From assembly GCF_000759835.1 (NCBI RefSeq), contig NZ_BBNB01000009.1, forward strand, positions 1-64,000: 64,000 bases of DNA. The letters run 5' to 3'. Made by a program: the position numbers and the translations under genes. How positions within the stretch are numbered: position 1 is the stretch's first letter; each line of letters starts with the position of its first letter. This document shows positions 25,551 through 34,115 of this stretch, piece by piece. Under the pieces are notes generated by a model. That model saw only the letters and a list, made by a program, of their open reading frames with translations, was not told the origin of the DNA and did not search any database. The stretch comes from Citrobacter sedlakii NBRC 105722 (GTDB lineage Bacteria > Pseudomonadota > Gammaproteobacteria > Enterobacterales > Enterobacteriaceae).

Positions 25551-26432
25551 ATGTACCCTGTCTCACAGCGAATCAGAATCCATAAGCACGATGATTTGCC
25601 CGATCTCATCAAACCAGAGATCAGCAAGCTCGGTCGCCCATGGCATAAACTGCCAAAGCTGATGAATGACTGCTTTGACATCCTTGACGCCAGACTGAGC
25701 ATCTATTTTCTGAAGAAGCTCCGCGTCAATGCGGCGTTAAAGACCATGACGTTCGCGATAGACCAAAACTATAAAAACGCGCAAATATTCTCAACACCCT
25801 ACGGTAATATTGCGTTTGTCATTGACCGTATTTTACTGCTGAATATTCTTCATGATTATTATGGGTTGAGCAAAGACAGTAATCATGTCGCGCCCGACGA
25901 CACATTGCCGGTGACCAAAACCGAAGAACGCCTGAAAAGTAAACTGGGCCAGGAATTAACGTCATTAATTATCAGCAAAGAAACCTTCGGGGAAAATCTC
26001 GATATTAAAATCGATTATTCCACGGTCATTAGCCAATGGTCATGGTGTATTACCTTTACGCTCGAAGGGTATGACCACGGCAGCTTTACCGTGCTCCTCG
26101 ACCATCATCATGTCGATCAGATGCTGGCGTCGCTGCGTACACCCGAAGCCAGCCAGAGCAGCGTGCAAAGCGCACCGCTGAGCCCGGCACAAATCGAGCG
26201 TCTTTTCGATACGCTGCCGTTGAAGCTGAATGGCCGTCTGGCCAGCCTTAACCTGACGGTCGCGCAGATCGCCGACATCAAACCTGGCGACATCATCCCT
26301 ATCGCCGTAAATGAACCGTTACCGGTTTTTATCGGTAAAGAACAAATTTTTGAAGCCGCAATTGCAGAAGATCGCAGCAAGTTGTTCCTGTGCGATATCT
26401 ATGACAAAACAACCGAGAAACACTATGAGTGA
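25551..26432 (+). CDS. lfiM: Motor switch protein FliM, lateral, divergent N-terminus
   Basis: A 293-residue switch-complex protein (E. coli FliM 334). The C-terminal SpoA domain (about 205-290, LNGRLASLNLTVAQIADIKPGDIIPIAV) is clear, as is its place directly before fliN-fliP. The N-terminus MYPVSQRIRIHKHDD lacks the conserved EIDALL CheY-binding motif of FliM. The middle domain also lacks the GGDG loop that contacts FliG; the matching region reads DYYGLS. The motor might thus not respond to CheY. The first gene of the plus-strand operon lfiMNPQR-lfhBA. Confidence 0.85.
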   Translation: MYPVSQRIRIHKHDDLPDLIKPEISKLGRPWHKLPKLMNDCFDILDARLSIYFLKKLRVNAALKTMTFAIDQNYKNAQIFSTPYGNIAFVIDRILLLNILHDYYGLSKDSNHVAPDDTLPVTKTEERLKSKLGQELTSLIISKETFGENLDIKIDYSTVISQWSWCITFTLEGYDHGSFTVLLDHHHVDQMLASLRTPEASQSSVQSAPLSPAQIERLFDTLPLKLNGRLASLNLTVAQIADIKPGDIIPIAVNEPLPVFIGKEQIFEAAIAEDRSKLFLCDIYDKTTEKHYE

Positions 26433-26823
26433 TTTGCAACACGAACTGAGTCAGTCTCTCGATCTTGACGATCTGAACCTCAGCGATATGCCGCAGGAAG
26501 CCACCGTCGAAGGCAATATCCGTCTTGATTTGCAGTCGGAAACGCGCAGCGCGCCGATGACCGACATGCGTAAAATGGCCCTGTTCCGCCGTATTCCGGT
26601 CACACTGACGCTGGAAGTCGCCTCCGTCGATATTTCGCTGGCAGAGCTGATGACGGTCAATAGCGATTCCGTCATCGAACTGGACAAAATGGCAGGCGAG
26701 CCGCTGGATATCAAGGTTAACGGCATTCTGTTCGGCAAAGCTGAAGTGGTGGTGCTGAACGATAAATATGGGCTGCGCATTATCGAGTTTAACGCCAAAG
26801 AGCTTGGTGAGTTGACGCGATGA
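26425..26823 (+). CDS. lfiN: Motor switch protein FliN, lateral
   Basis: A 132-residue protein (E. coli 137). The SpoA core (FRRIPVTLTLEVASVDISLAELMTVNSDSVIELDKMAGEPLDIKVNGILFGKAEVVVLNDKYGLRI) matches FliN closely. The start at 26425 (MSDLQHEL) overlaps the lfiM stop by eight bases. lfiP follows with a four-base overlap, and no fliO-like frame lies between. Confidence 0.95.
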   Translation: MSDLQHELSQSLDLDDLNLSDMPQEATVEGNIRLDLQSETRSAPMTDMRKMALFRRIPVTLTLEVASVDISLAELMTVNSDSVIELDKMAGEPLDIKVNGILFGKAEVVVLNDKYGLRIIEFNAKELGELTR

Positions 26824-27575
26824 ATCAGTCGTTTTACCGCAGCGGCATCGCCCTGTTGCTGCTCCTGGGTTTGCTGTTTGCCCAGCCCGTACTGGCGGCA
26901 AACGGTGATGTCACCCTCTTTAGCACCGCAACGACGCAGACAGGCCAGGATTACAACGTCAAAATTGAGATCCTGATCCTGATGACCCTGCTCGGCCTGC
27001 TGCCGATCATGGTGCTGATGATGACCTGTTTCACCCGCTTTATTATCGTCCTGGCGATTTTGCGCCAGGCGCTGGGGCTACAGCAGAGCCCACCCAACAA
27101 AATCCTGACCGGTATCGCACTGGCACTGACGCTGCTGGTGATGCGCCCGGTATGGACGACCATCTATACGGACGCCATCACCCCGTTCCAGAACGATGAA
27201 ATCACGCTGAAGCAGGCGCTGGCAAAGGCGGAAGCCCCGCTGAAAAAATATATGCTGGCGCAAACCAACAATAAGGCGATGGCGCAGATGATGAGCATCG
27301 CGGGTATCGAAGGTGATGCCCGCGAACAGGATTTAACGGTGGTAACGCCCGCGTACCTGCTGAGCGAACTGAAAACCGCTTTCCAGATAGGTTTCATGAT
27401 CTACATCCCCTTCCTGGTTATCGACCTGATCGTCGCCAGTATTCTCATGGCGATGGGGATGATGATGCTGTCGCCGCTGATCGTTTCGCTGCCCTTTAAG
27501 CTGATGCTGTTCGTGCTTTGCGACGGCTGGACGCTGATTGTCGGCACGCTGACCTCCAGCGTGCAGGGGTTATAA
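26820..27575 (+). CDS. lfiP: Export gate protein FliP, lateral
   Basis: A 251-residue inner-membrane export-gate subunit (E. coli 245). It has a cleavable signal (residues 1-25, ending LAANG) as in E. coli FliP. Typical segments are LGLLPIMVLMMTCFTRFIIVLAILRQALGLQQSPPNKIL and, near the C-terminus, FQIGFMIYIPFLVIDLIVASILMAMGMMMLSP. It assembles with FliQ and FliR into the export pore. FliO, which aids FliP assembly in E. coli, has no gene here. Confidence 0.97.
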   Translation: MNQSFYRSGIALLLLLGLLFAQPVLAANGDVTLFSTATTQTGQDYNVKIEILILMTLLGLLPIMVLMMTCFTRFIIVLAILRQALGLQQSPPNKILTGIALALTLLVMRPVWTTIYTDAITPFQNDEITLKQALAKAEAPLKKYMLAQTNNKAMAQMMSIAGIEGDAREQDLTVVTPAYLLSELKTAFQIGFMIYIPFLVIDLIVASILMAMGMMMLSPLIVSLPFKLMLFVLCDGWTLIVGTLTSSVQGL

Positions 27576-27577
27576 CG

Positions 27578-27850
27578 ATGATGAATATGGATACCGCCGG
27601 AGACATCATGGCCTCCGGCATTCATCTGGTGCTGTTGATCTCCGCCGTCGCGATTGTACCCAGCCTGATTGTCGGGCTGTGCGTCAGTATTTTTCAGGCC
27701 ACCACGCAGATTAACGAACAGACGCTGAGCTTTCTGCCGCGCCTGGTGGTGACGCTGGGGGTGCTGATTTTTGCCGGAAAGTGGATGCTGACGCAGTTGG
27801 TGGACTTTACCACGCAGATCTTTCACCAGGCGGCGGGGCTGGTAGGCTAA
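27578..27850 (+). CDS. lfiQ: Export gate protein FliQ, lateral
   Basis: A 90-residue protein (E. coli 89) with two transmembrane helices: VLLISAVAIVPSLIVGLCVSIFQATTQINEQTLSFLPR and LVVTLGVLIFAGKWMLTQLVDF. The ATQINEQTLSF motif is invariant in FliQ. I begin at the ATG at 27578, two bases after the lfiP stop; ATGs at 27581 and 27587 are alternatives. Confidence 0.95.
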   Translation: MMNMDTAGDIMASGIHLVLLISAVAIVPSLIVGLCVSIFQATTQINEQTLSFLPRLVVTLGVLIFAGKWMLTQLVDFTTQIFHQAAGLVG

Positions 27851-27856
27851 ACCGCA

Positions 27857-28630
27857 ATGGGAATCGATATTCAGGCGCTGCTTACGCCATTAATGGCGCT
27901 GGTGCTGCCCTTCATCCGTATTCTGGCGTTTCTTCAGTTCGCCCCCGTGCTGGATAACAAAGCGTTTTCCCGCCGGATTAAAATCGCCACTGCGCTGGCG
28001 CTGTCCGTCATTATCACCCCTATGCTGCCAAACAACGTACTGTTGAGCGAACTGCTGTCGATACGCACCATTTTGCTGATTAGCGAGCAGTTACTGTGGG
28101 GCATTCTTTTCGCCAGCGCCCTCCAACTGGTGTTTGTCGCCCTGCAAACCGCCGGACATATTCTGTCTATGAATATGGGGCTCGGGATGGCGATGATGAA
28201 CGACCCGATCAACGGCAACTCCACCACCGTGATTTCACAAATTATCTACGTGTTCTGCGGCCTGCTTTTTTTCGTTATGGATGGCCATCTGCTGATGGTG
28301 ACGATTTTGTATAAGGGCTTCAGCTACTGGCCCATCGGCCAGGCTATCAACAACCCTACACTGACCCTGATCGCCCAGGGCCTCGGCTGGATCATGGCCT
28401 CCGCCACGCTTATCGCTCTACCGACCACTTTTGTGATGCTGATAGTTCAGGGCGGTTTTGGACTGCTGAACCGCGTGTCGCCTACGCTGAACCTGTTTTC
28501 GCTCGGCTTCCCGATCAGCATGCTGTTCGGGTTGCTTTGCATTTCAATGCTGGTCACGAATATTCCTGACCACTATCTCAACCTGACCACTGAAATTCTG
28601 GCGAAACTCGACGCCATAAGGGTGCACTAA
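27857..28630 (+). CDS. lfiR: Export gate protein FliR, lateral
   Basis: A 257-residue polytopic inner-membrane protein (E. coli 261) with about six hydrophobic segments. Family sequence includes FIRILAFLQFAPVL near the start, LQTAGHILSMNMGLGMAMMNDP and GLLNRVSPTLNLFSLGFPISM. Its end overlaps the lfhB start by one base (TAATG). Confidence 0.95.
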   Translation: MGIDIQALLTPLMALVLPFIRILAFLQFAPVLDNKAFSRRIKIATALALSVIITPMLPNNVLLSELLSIRTILLISEQLLWGILFASALQLVFVALQTAGHILSMNMGLGMAMMNDPINGNSTTVISQIIYVFCGLLFFVMDGHLLMVTILYKGFSYWPIGQAINNPTLTLIAQGLGWIMASATLIALPTTFVMLIVQGGFGLLNRVSPTLNLFSLGFPISMLFGLLCISMLVTNIPDHYLNLTTEILAKLDAIRVH

Positions 28631-29766
28631 TGGCCTCTTCCGGTGGCGATAAAAGCGAAAAACCCACCCTCGGGAAGCTGCGCAAAGCGCGCGAAAAGGG
28701 CGATATCCCGCGCTCGAAAGACCTGACGATGGCCGTCGGTCTGGTGGCATCATTTTTCACCCTCGCGGCGTTCCTGCCCTACTACCGCCAGCTGGTCGGG
28801 GAGTCGTTTATCGCCGTCGGCCAGATGGGTTCGAAAATCGACGATCCGGGAGCGCTTAATCAGTTTCTGCTGCTGAACGTCTGGATACTGCTGCGTTTTA
28901 TCGCCACCCTGCTCCCGATTCCGCTGGCGTGCATGGTCGCCAGCCTGATCCCTGGCGGCTGGATTTTTACGCCGATAAAGCTGAAACCCGACATCAAAAA
29001 ACTGTCGCCCATCAGCGGCGTAAAGCGGCTTTTTTCCGCCAGCCACTATCTGGATGTCGGCAAGATGCTGCTCAAATGCGGCATTATTCTCAGCGTTCTC
29101 TACATGATGGTGCACGACTCCATGGACGGGCTGCTGCATCTTCAGCGCCTTTATTTACGCCAGGCGATCATGCAGGGTTTCGATATTTTCCATCACGTTG
29201 TCAGCTATTTTGTCGCGGTTATTGTCATCTTTGCTTTGCTTGACGTTCCCCTGAGTAAGTTCATGTTCACCAAAAAGATGCGCATGACCAAACAGGAAGT
29301 GAAAGAGGAGCATAAAAACAACGACGGTAACCCGCAGATCAAAGGCCGTATTCGCCAGTTGCAGCGCCAGATGGCGATGGGGCAGATCAGCCGAACCGTC
29401 CCGACGGCGGATGTGATTATCACCAACCCGACCCACTACGCGGTGGCGCTGAAATACGATCCACAAAAGGCGGAAGCGCCTTACATCGTCGCCAAAGGCA
29501 TCGACGACGTGGCGTTGTGGATCCGTGAAGTCGCCGCCAGCCACGACATTGAAGTGGTGGAGTTTCCTCCGCTGGCGCGCGCGGTTTACTACACCACGCG
29601 CGTTAACCAGCAAATACCGGCGCAGCTTTTCCGCGCTATCGCCCACGTTCTGACCTATGTGATGCAGCTGAAATCGTGGCGCGCAGGCAACGTTGAGCAA
29701 AAACCCCGTCTGAACAGGCAGATAAACATTCCTCAGGAGGTCTTAAAAGCCAATGGCGAACAGTAA
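28630..29766 (+). CDS. lfhB: Export apparatus protein FlhB, lateral
   Basis: A 378-residue membrane protein (E. coli 382) that governs the switch from hook to filament export. The N-terminus KSEKPTLGKLRKAREKGDIPRSKDL is typical. Four transmembrane segments follow, then the cytoplasmic domain with the self-cleaving NPTH motif (266-269). The C-terminus overlaps lfhA by 14 bases. Confidence 0.96.
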   Translation: MASSGGDKSEKPTLGKLRKAREKGDIPRSKDLTMAVGLVASFFTLAAFLPYYRQLVGESFIAVGQMGSKIDDPGALNQFLLLNVWILLRFIATLLPIPLACMVASLIPGGWIFTPIKLKPDIKKLSPISGVKRLFSASHYLDVGKMLLKCGIILSVLYMMVHDSMDGLLHLQRLYLRQAIMQGFDIFHHVVSYFVAVIVIFALLDVPLSKFMFTKKMRMTKQEVKEEHKNNDGNPQIKGRIRQLQRQMAMGQISRTVPTADVIITNPTHYAVALKYDPQKAEAPYIVAKGIDDVALWIREVAASHDIEVVEFPPLARAVYYTTRVNQQIPAQLFRAIAHVLTYVMQLKSWRAGNVEQKPRLNRQINIPQEVLKANGEQ

Positions 29767-31849
29767 ATTGCGCAACGCGCTCAGCGTGCTCCGTCAGTGG
29801 CACGTTGGCGTGCCTATCTTGCTTCTCTGCGTGCTGGCAATGGTTATTCTGCCGCTGTCGCCGCTGATGCTGGATATCTTCTTCACCTTCAACATCGTAC
29901 TGGCGGTGATTGTGCTGCTCGTGTCGGTCAATATGCAGCGTCCGCTGGACTTTGCCATTTTCCCGACCCTGTTGCTTATCACCACCCTGATGCGCCTCAC
30001 CCTCAACGTGGCATCAACGCGCGTGGTGTTACTGCACGGTCATGAAGGGGAAGGCGCGGCCGGTAAGGTGATTGAAGCCTTCGGCCAGGTGGTGATCGGC
30101 GGCGATTTCGTGGTCGGCTTCGTGGTATTTATCATCCTGATGATCATCAACTTTGTGGTCGTCACTAAGGGTGCGGAGCGTATTTCTGAAGTCTCCGCGC
30201 GCTTCACCCTCGATGCCCTGCCGGGTAAACAAATGGCGATCGACGCCGATCTCAACGCCGGGTTAATCAATCAGCAGCAGGCACGCACCCGCCGCCAGGA
30301 AGTGGCGAAAGAGGCCGATTTCTACGGCTCGATGGACGGGGCCTCGAAGTTTGTACGCGGCGACGCCATCGCCGGGATCATGGTACTGATCATCAACGTG
30401 ATCGGCGGGATCTGCATCGGTATCTTTAAATACGATCTCGACGCCACCCACGCGTTCCGTCAGTACGTTCTGCTGACTATCGGTGACGGCCTGGTGGCGC
30501 AGATCCCGTCGCTGCTGCTGGCAACCGCCGCGGCGATTATCGTGACCCGCGTCAGCGAAGGCAACGACGTCAGCGACGAGATTAAAGCCCAGTTGCTCTC
30601 GAAGCCGAAAGTACTCTACACCGCCGCGTTCGTGATGTTTATTCTTGCCATCGTGCCGGGCATGCCCCACATCGCCTTCCTGAGCTTCACGGCGCTGCTG
30701 TTATTCGCCGCCTGGCGACAGAGCAAAGTGGTGCAGCCCGCACAGCCAGAAAGCGATATGGACGCCATTTCAGAGGCGCTCACGCCGGATGAAACGCCAT
30801 CGATCACCTGGGAGAATATTCCGTTGGTGGAACCGATTGGCCTCAATCTCGGCTATAAGCTGGTAATGATGGTGGATGAGTCTAAAGGCAGCCCGCTTAC
30901 CCAGCGTATTCGCGGCGTGCGGCAGGTCATTTCCGAACACTGCGGCGTGCTGCTGCCGGAAATTCGCGTGCGGGAAAACTTCCGCCTTAAGCCCGCGCAA
31001 TACGCCATTCATATCAACGGGATCCGCACCTCACTGGGCGAAGTCCACGCGGATAAGCTGATGGCGATCCCCGGCGCGGAGCTGTATGGCGAGATAGACG
31101 GTGTGCTGGATACCGACCCGGCTTACGGCATGGCGATCGTCTGGATCGACCCGGAGCAAAAATCCAAAGCGCTGAATCTGGGCTATCAGGTGGTGGACTG
31201 CGCCAGCGTGGTGGCGACCCACGTTAATAAGGTCGCCCGCGAGCATCTGCCGGAGCTGTTTAACTATGATGATATTACGCATCTTCACGCCCGTTTGGCC
31301 CAGCAGGCGCCTAAGCTGGCGGAAGATCTCAACGCGGCGCTGAACTACAGCCAACTGCTGCGGATCTACCGCCAACTTCTGCTGGAGCAGGTGTCGCTGA
31401 AGGATATTGTGACGATCGCTTCCACGCTGCTGGAAAGTTCAGCCGTGACCAAAGATCCGGTTCTGCTCACCGCCGACGTGCGCTTTGCCCTGCGCCGCGC
31501 GATTGTGCACAGCATTAACGCGGACCGGCCCCAACTGGTGGCCTATACCATCGATAATGAACTGGAGAATATGCTGCTTGGCGCGCTCACCCAGGCGCAG
31601 CAGGCGGGAAAAGTGGCGCTGGACAGCTTCCCGGTCGACCCGAATATTCTGACGCAGCTACAAAACACCATGCCGATGGTCTACGAGCAGATGAAAGCGA
31701 AAAGCCTGCCGCCGTTGCTGCTGGTGACGCCGCAACTGCGACCGGTGATCGCCCGTTATGGACGCCTCTTCGCCAATGGGCTACATGTGCTTTCTTATAA
31801 TGAAGTGCCGGATGACACAGATTTGAACGTGGTGGGTACGCTGGGGTAA
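29753..31849 (+). CDS. lfhA: Export gate protein FlhA, lateral
   Basis: A 698-residue protein (E. coli 692) with about eight N-terminal transmembrane segments, the FHIPEP-family signature region (RPLDFAIFPTLLLITTLMRLTLNVASTRVVL), RISEVSARFTLDALPGKQMAIDADL and a large cytoplasmic domain that forms the export ring. AGGAGG precedes its ATG inside lfhB. It is the last Flag-2 gene on this side; a REP-like element and a gene on the opposite strand follow. Confidence 0.97.
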   Translation: MANSKLRNALSVLRQWHVGVPILLLCVLAMVILPLSPLMLDIFFTFNIVLAVIVLLVSVNMQRPLDFAIFPTLLLITTLMRLTLNVASTRVVLLHGHEGEGAAGKVIEAFGQVVIGGDFVVGFVVFIILMIINFVVVTKGAERISEVSARFTLDALPGKQMAIDADLNAGLINQQQARTRRQEVAKEADFYGSMDGASKFVRGDAIAGIMVLIINVIGGICIGIFKYDLDATHAFRQYVLLTIGDGLVAQIPSLLLATAAAIIVTRVSEGNDVSDEIKAQLLSKPKVLYTAAFVMFILAIVPGMPHIAFLSFTALLLFAAWRQSKVVQPAQPESDMDAISEALTPDETPSITWENIPLVEPIGLNLGYKLVMMVDESKGSPLTQRIRGVRQVISEHCGVLLPEIRVRENFRLKPAQYAIHINGIRTSLGEVHADKLMAIPGAELYGEIDGVLDTDPAYGMAIVWIDPEQKSKALNLGYQVVDCASVVATHVNKVAREHLPELFNYDDITHLHARLAQQAPKLAEDLNAALNYSQLLRIYRQLLLEQVSLKDIVTIASTLLESSAVTKDPVLLTADVRFALRRAIVHSINADRPQLVAYTIDNELENMLLGALTQAQQAGKVALDSFPVDPNILTQLQNTMPMVYEQMKAKSLPPLLLVTPQLRPVIARYGRLFANGLHVLSYNEVPDDTDLNVVGTLG

Positions 31850-31921
31850 AGGGCATTTGTGCGTATCGTTTCCCCTCCCTCCTGACCCGCTCTTAAAGAG
31901 AGAGTCATCCGTAGGTAATAA

Positions 31922-31952
31922 AGCCTGATGGCGTTTCGCTTATCCGGCTTTA
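31922..31952. repeat. REP-like palindrome at the flagellar cluster edge
   Basis: AGCCTGATGGCGTTTCGCTTATCCGGCTT is an imperfect palindrome of the enterobacterial REP type, between the convergent lfhA and LprI-like genes. It may act as a transcript end. Confidence 0.6.
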
Positions 31953-32939
31953 TTTATCCAGAAAACGCAGCTTCCACTCGGCGATAGTCCGGGTCATGGT
32001 GCGCGGATCGTTCCCTTTCGTGCTGAAATATTGCAGCTGTAGCTTACCTTTCTCATTCGGATAAACTCTCGCCGCCCAGATGTCGCTTTTCGTGTACATG
32101 ATGATCGCCGTCTGGTTATTGGCGGCGCCCCGCACCCACATAGAGACCACCGTCGCGCCGATATTGTCGGTATCTTCCTGATACATATAAACATTGGCCG
32201 TGTCGACAAACTTTTGGTAGTCGCTTCCTACCAGCGTGCGAAAACGTTCATCCATCTTCGGATCAGAGAAAATCGCCAGCGACAGCAGCGTCGCTTTTGG
32301 CCGCGGATCGCTGTCGGCACGCTCATAGCGCCCGTCAATAAACGCACCGCTCGGCATTGAGAGCCCACAGCTCCAGTCCGCATTGCTGAAGACCTGAATC
32401 GCGCCGCTCTTGCGCGGAATAAACAGTAACCGGCAGTTATTGGTATCCGCGATACGCTCCACCAGCGCCATACCGTAAAGTTTGCGGGCCTCCGCCGCAA
32501 ATTCATCCTTGTTCCGTCCTGACCAGACGCGAATGTCCGTTGTGACCGACCACTCCGCGCTGCGGCTAAACTGAATGGTGCCGCCGCTCATATTGGAGAC
32601 GCTGACGTTCCACCAGCGCCCTTCCCAGTCAAAATCGGGCGCTACGTCCGAAATGGTGCTGATCCCTTCGTAATAAGCGCGTTCAATGCAGGTATCCGTC
32701 GTACAGTTTTTCAGCGATGACTCCCACTCCGCGTAACGCTGCTGCACGTCATGGTTACCGCTTTTTACCAGCATTGTACGGTAAATCACGCTCATCGTGC
32801 TGTCCAGCCAGTGCAAATTATCGTTGCCGCAAATGGTGTTTTCCAGCGGCGTCGAGGCGCGCAAACAGTTCACCGCAAACGCGCTGCTGGTGAAAAGCGA
32901 AAGGGTCAGGAGCAAACAATTAATCAGGCGGCAGGTCAT
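31950..32939 (-). CDS. Secreted protein with LprI-type N-terminal domain
   Basis: A 329-residue protein with a signal peptide (cleavage expected after SSAFA, about residue 22). The domain that follows (FAVNCLRASTPLENTICGNDNLHWLDSTMSVIYRTML, then CTTDTCIERAYYEGI) has the paired cysteines and spacing of the LprI/DUF1311 family, whose namesake inhibits lysozyme. The remaining 220 residues are unrecognised. Location directly beyond the Flag-2 system may be coincidental. An alternative function as an unrelated periplasmic protein is quite possible. Confidence 0.6.
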   Translation of the reverse strand: MTCRLINCLLLTLSLFTSSAFAVNCLRASTPLENTICGNDNLHWLDSTMSVIYRTMLVKSGNHDVQQRYAEWESSLKNCTTDTCIERAYYEGISTISDVAPDFDWEGRWWNVSVSNMSGGTIQFSRSAEWSVTTDIRVWSGRNKDEFAAEARKLYGMALVERIADTNNCRLLFIPRKSGAIQVFSNADWSCGLSMPSGAFIDGRYERADSDPRPKATLLSLAIFSDPKMDERFRTLVGSDYQKFVDTANVYMYQEDTDNIGATVVSMWVRGAANNQTAIIMYTKSDIWAARVYPNEKGKLQLQYFSTKGNDPRTMTRTIAEWKLRFLDK

Positions 32940-33107
32940 TTTGCGTATTCTTTAACCAAAAAGGTCGCCCATTTTGGCGAAAACAGCGTTTATTTGCAAT
33001 AAGTCGCATAAGTTAATTCCAGCGATAAATAATAATGCCATCAGCTTAAGCAATCGCCCCCGACGGTCGCTTATACGTCATATGTATTCTTTGTTGGAAG
33101 TTATGTT

Positions 33108-33365
33108 ATGAAAATTGATAGCAGTAATTACACTCTTTCGGTGCTCTCTTCTTCACTTCAACAAGACGATTCCCGCCGCAAGCCGCTTGGCATCATTCGC
33201 AACAGCGGCCAGCTCAGCCCACAAAGTGGCTACTGGCAGCTCTCCAGCACCGTCGTTTCGGCCGTGGTAAATTTAAAAAAGGGAGAAATGCTTCCCTATT
33301 ATCAGGGTTCTCCTGTTAAATGGACGTTAATAGAATACGATCTCGGTAAAGAGATAGAGATTTAA
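33108..33365 (+). CDS. Hypothetical 85-residue protein
   Basis: An 85-residue frame starting MKIDSSNYTLSVLSSSLQQDD with GGAAG eight bases before its ATG. Polar, Ser- and Gln-rich in the first half; it contains SGYWQLSSTVVSAVVNLKKGEMLPYY and ends acidic. There is no signal peptide or transmembrane segment. I do not recognise a family. A good start signal and a balanced composition make it a plausible gene; the neighbours give no hint of its job. Confidence 0.5.
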   Translation: MKIDSSNYTLSVLSSSLQQDDSRRKPLGIIRNSGQLSPQSGYWQLSSTVVSAVVNLKKGEMLPYYQGSPVKWTLIEYDLGKEIEI

Positions 33366-34107
<742 letters not shown>

Positions 34108-34115
34108 AGGTAGGT

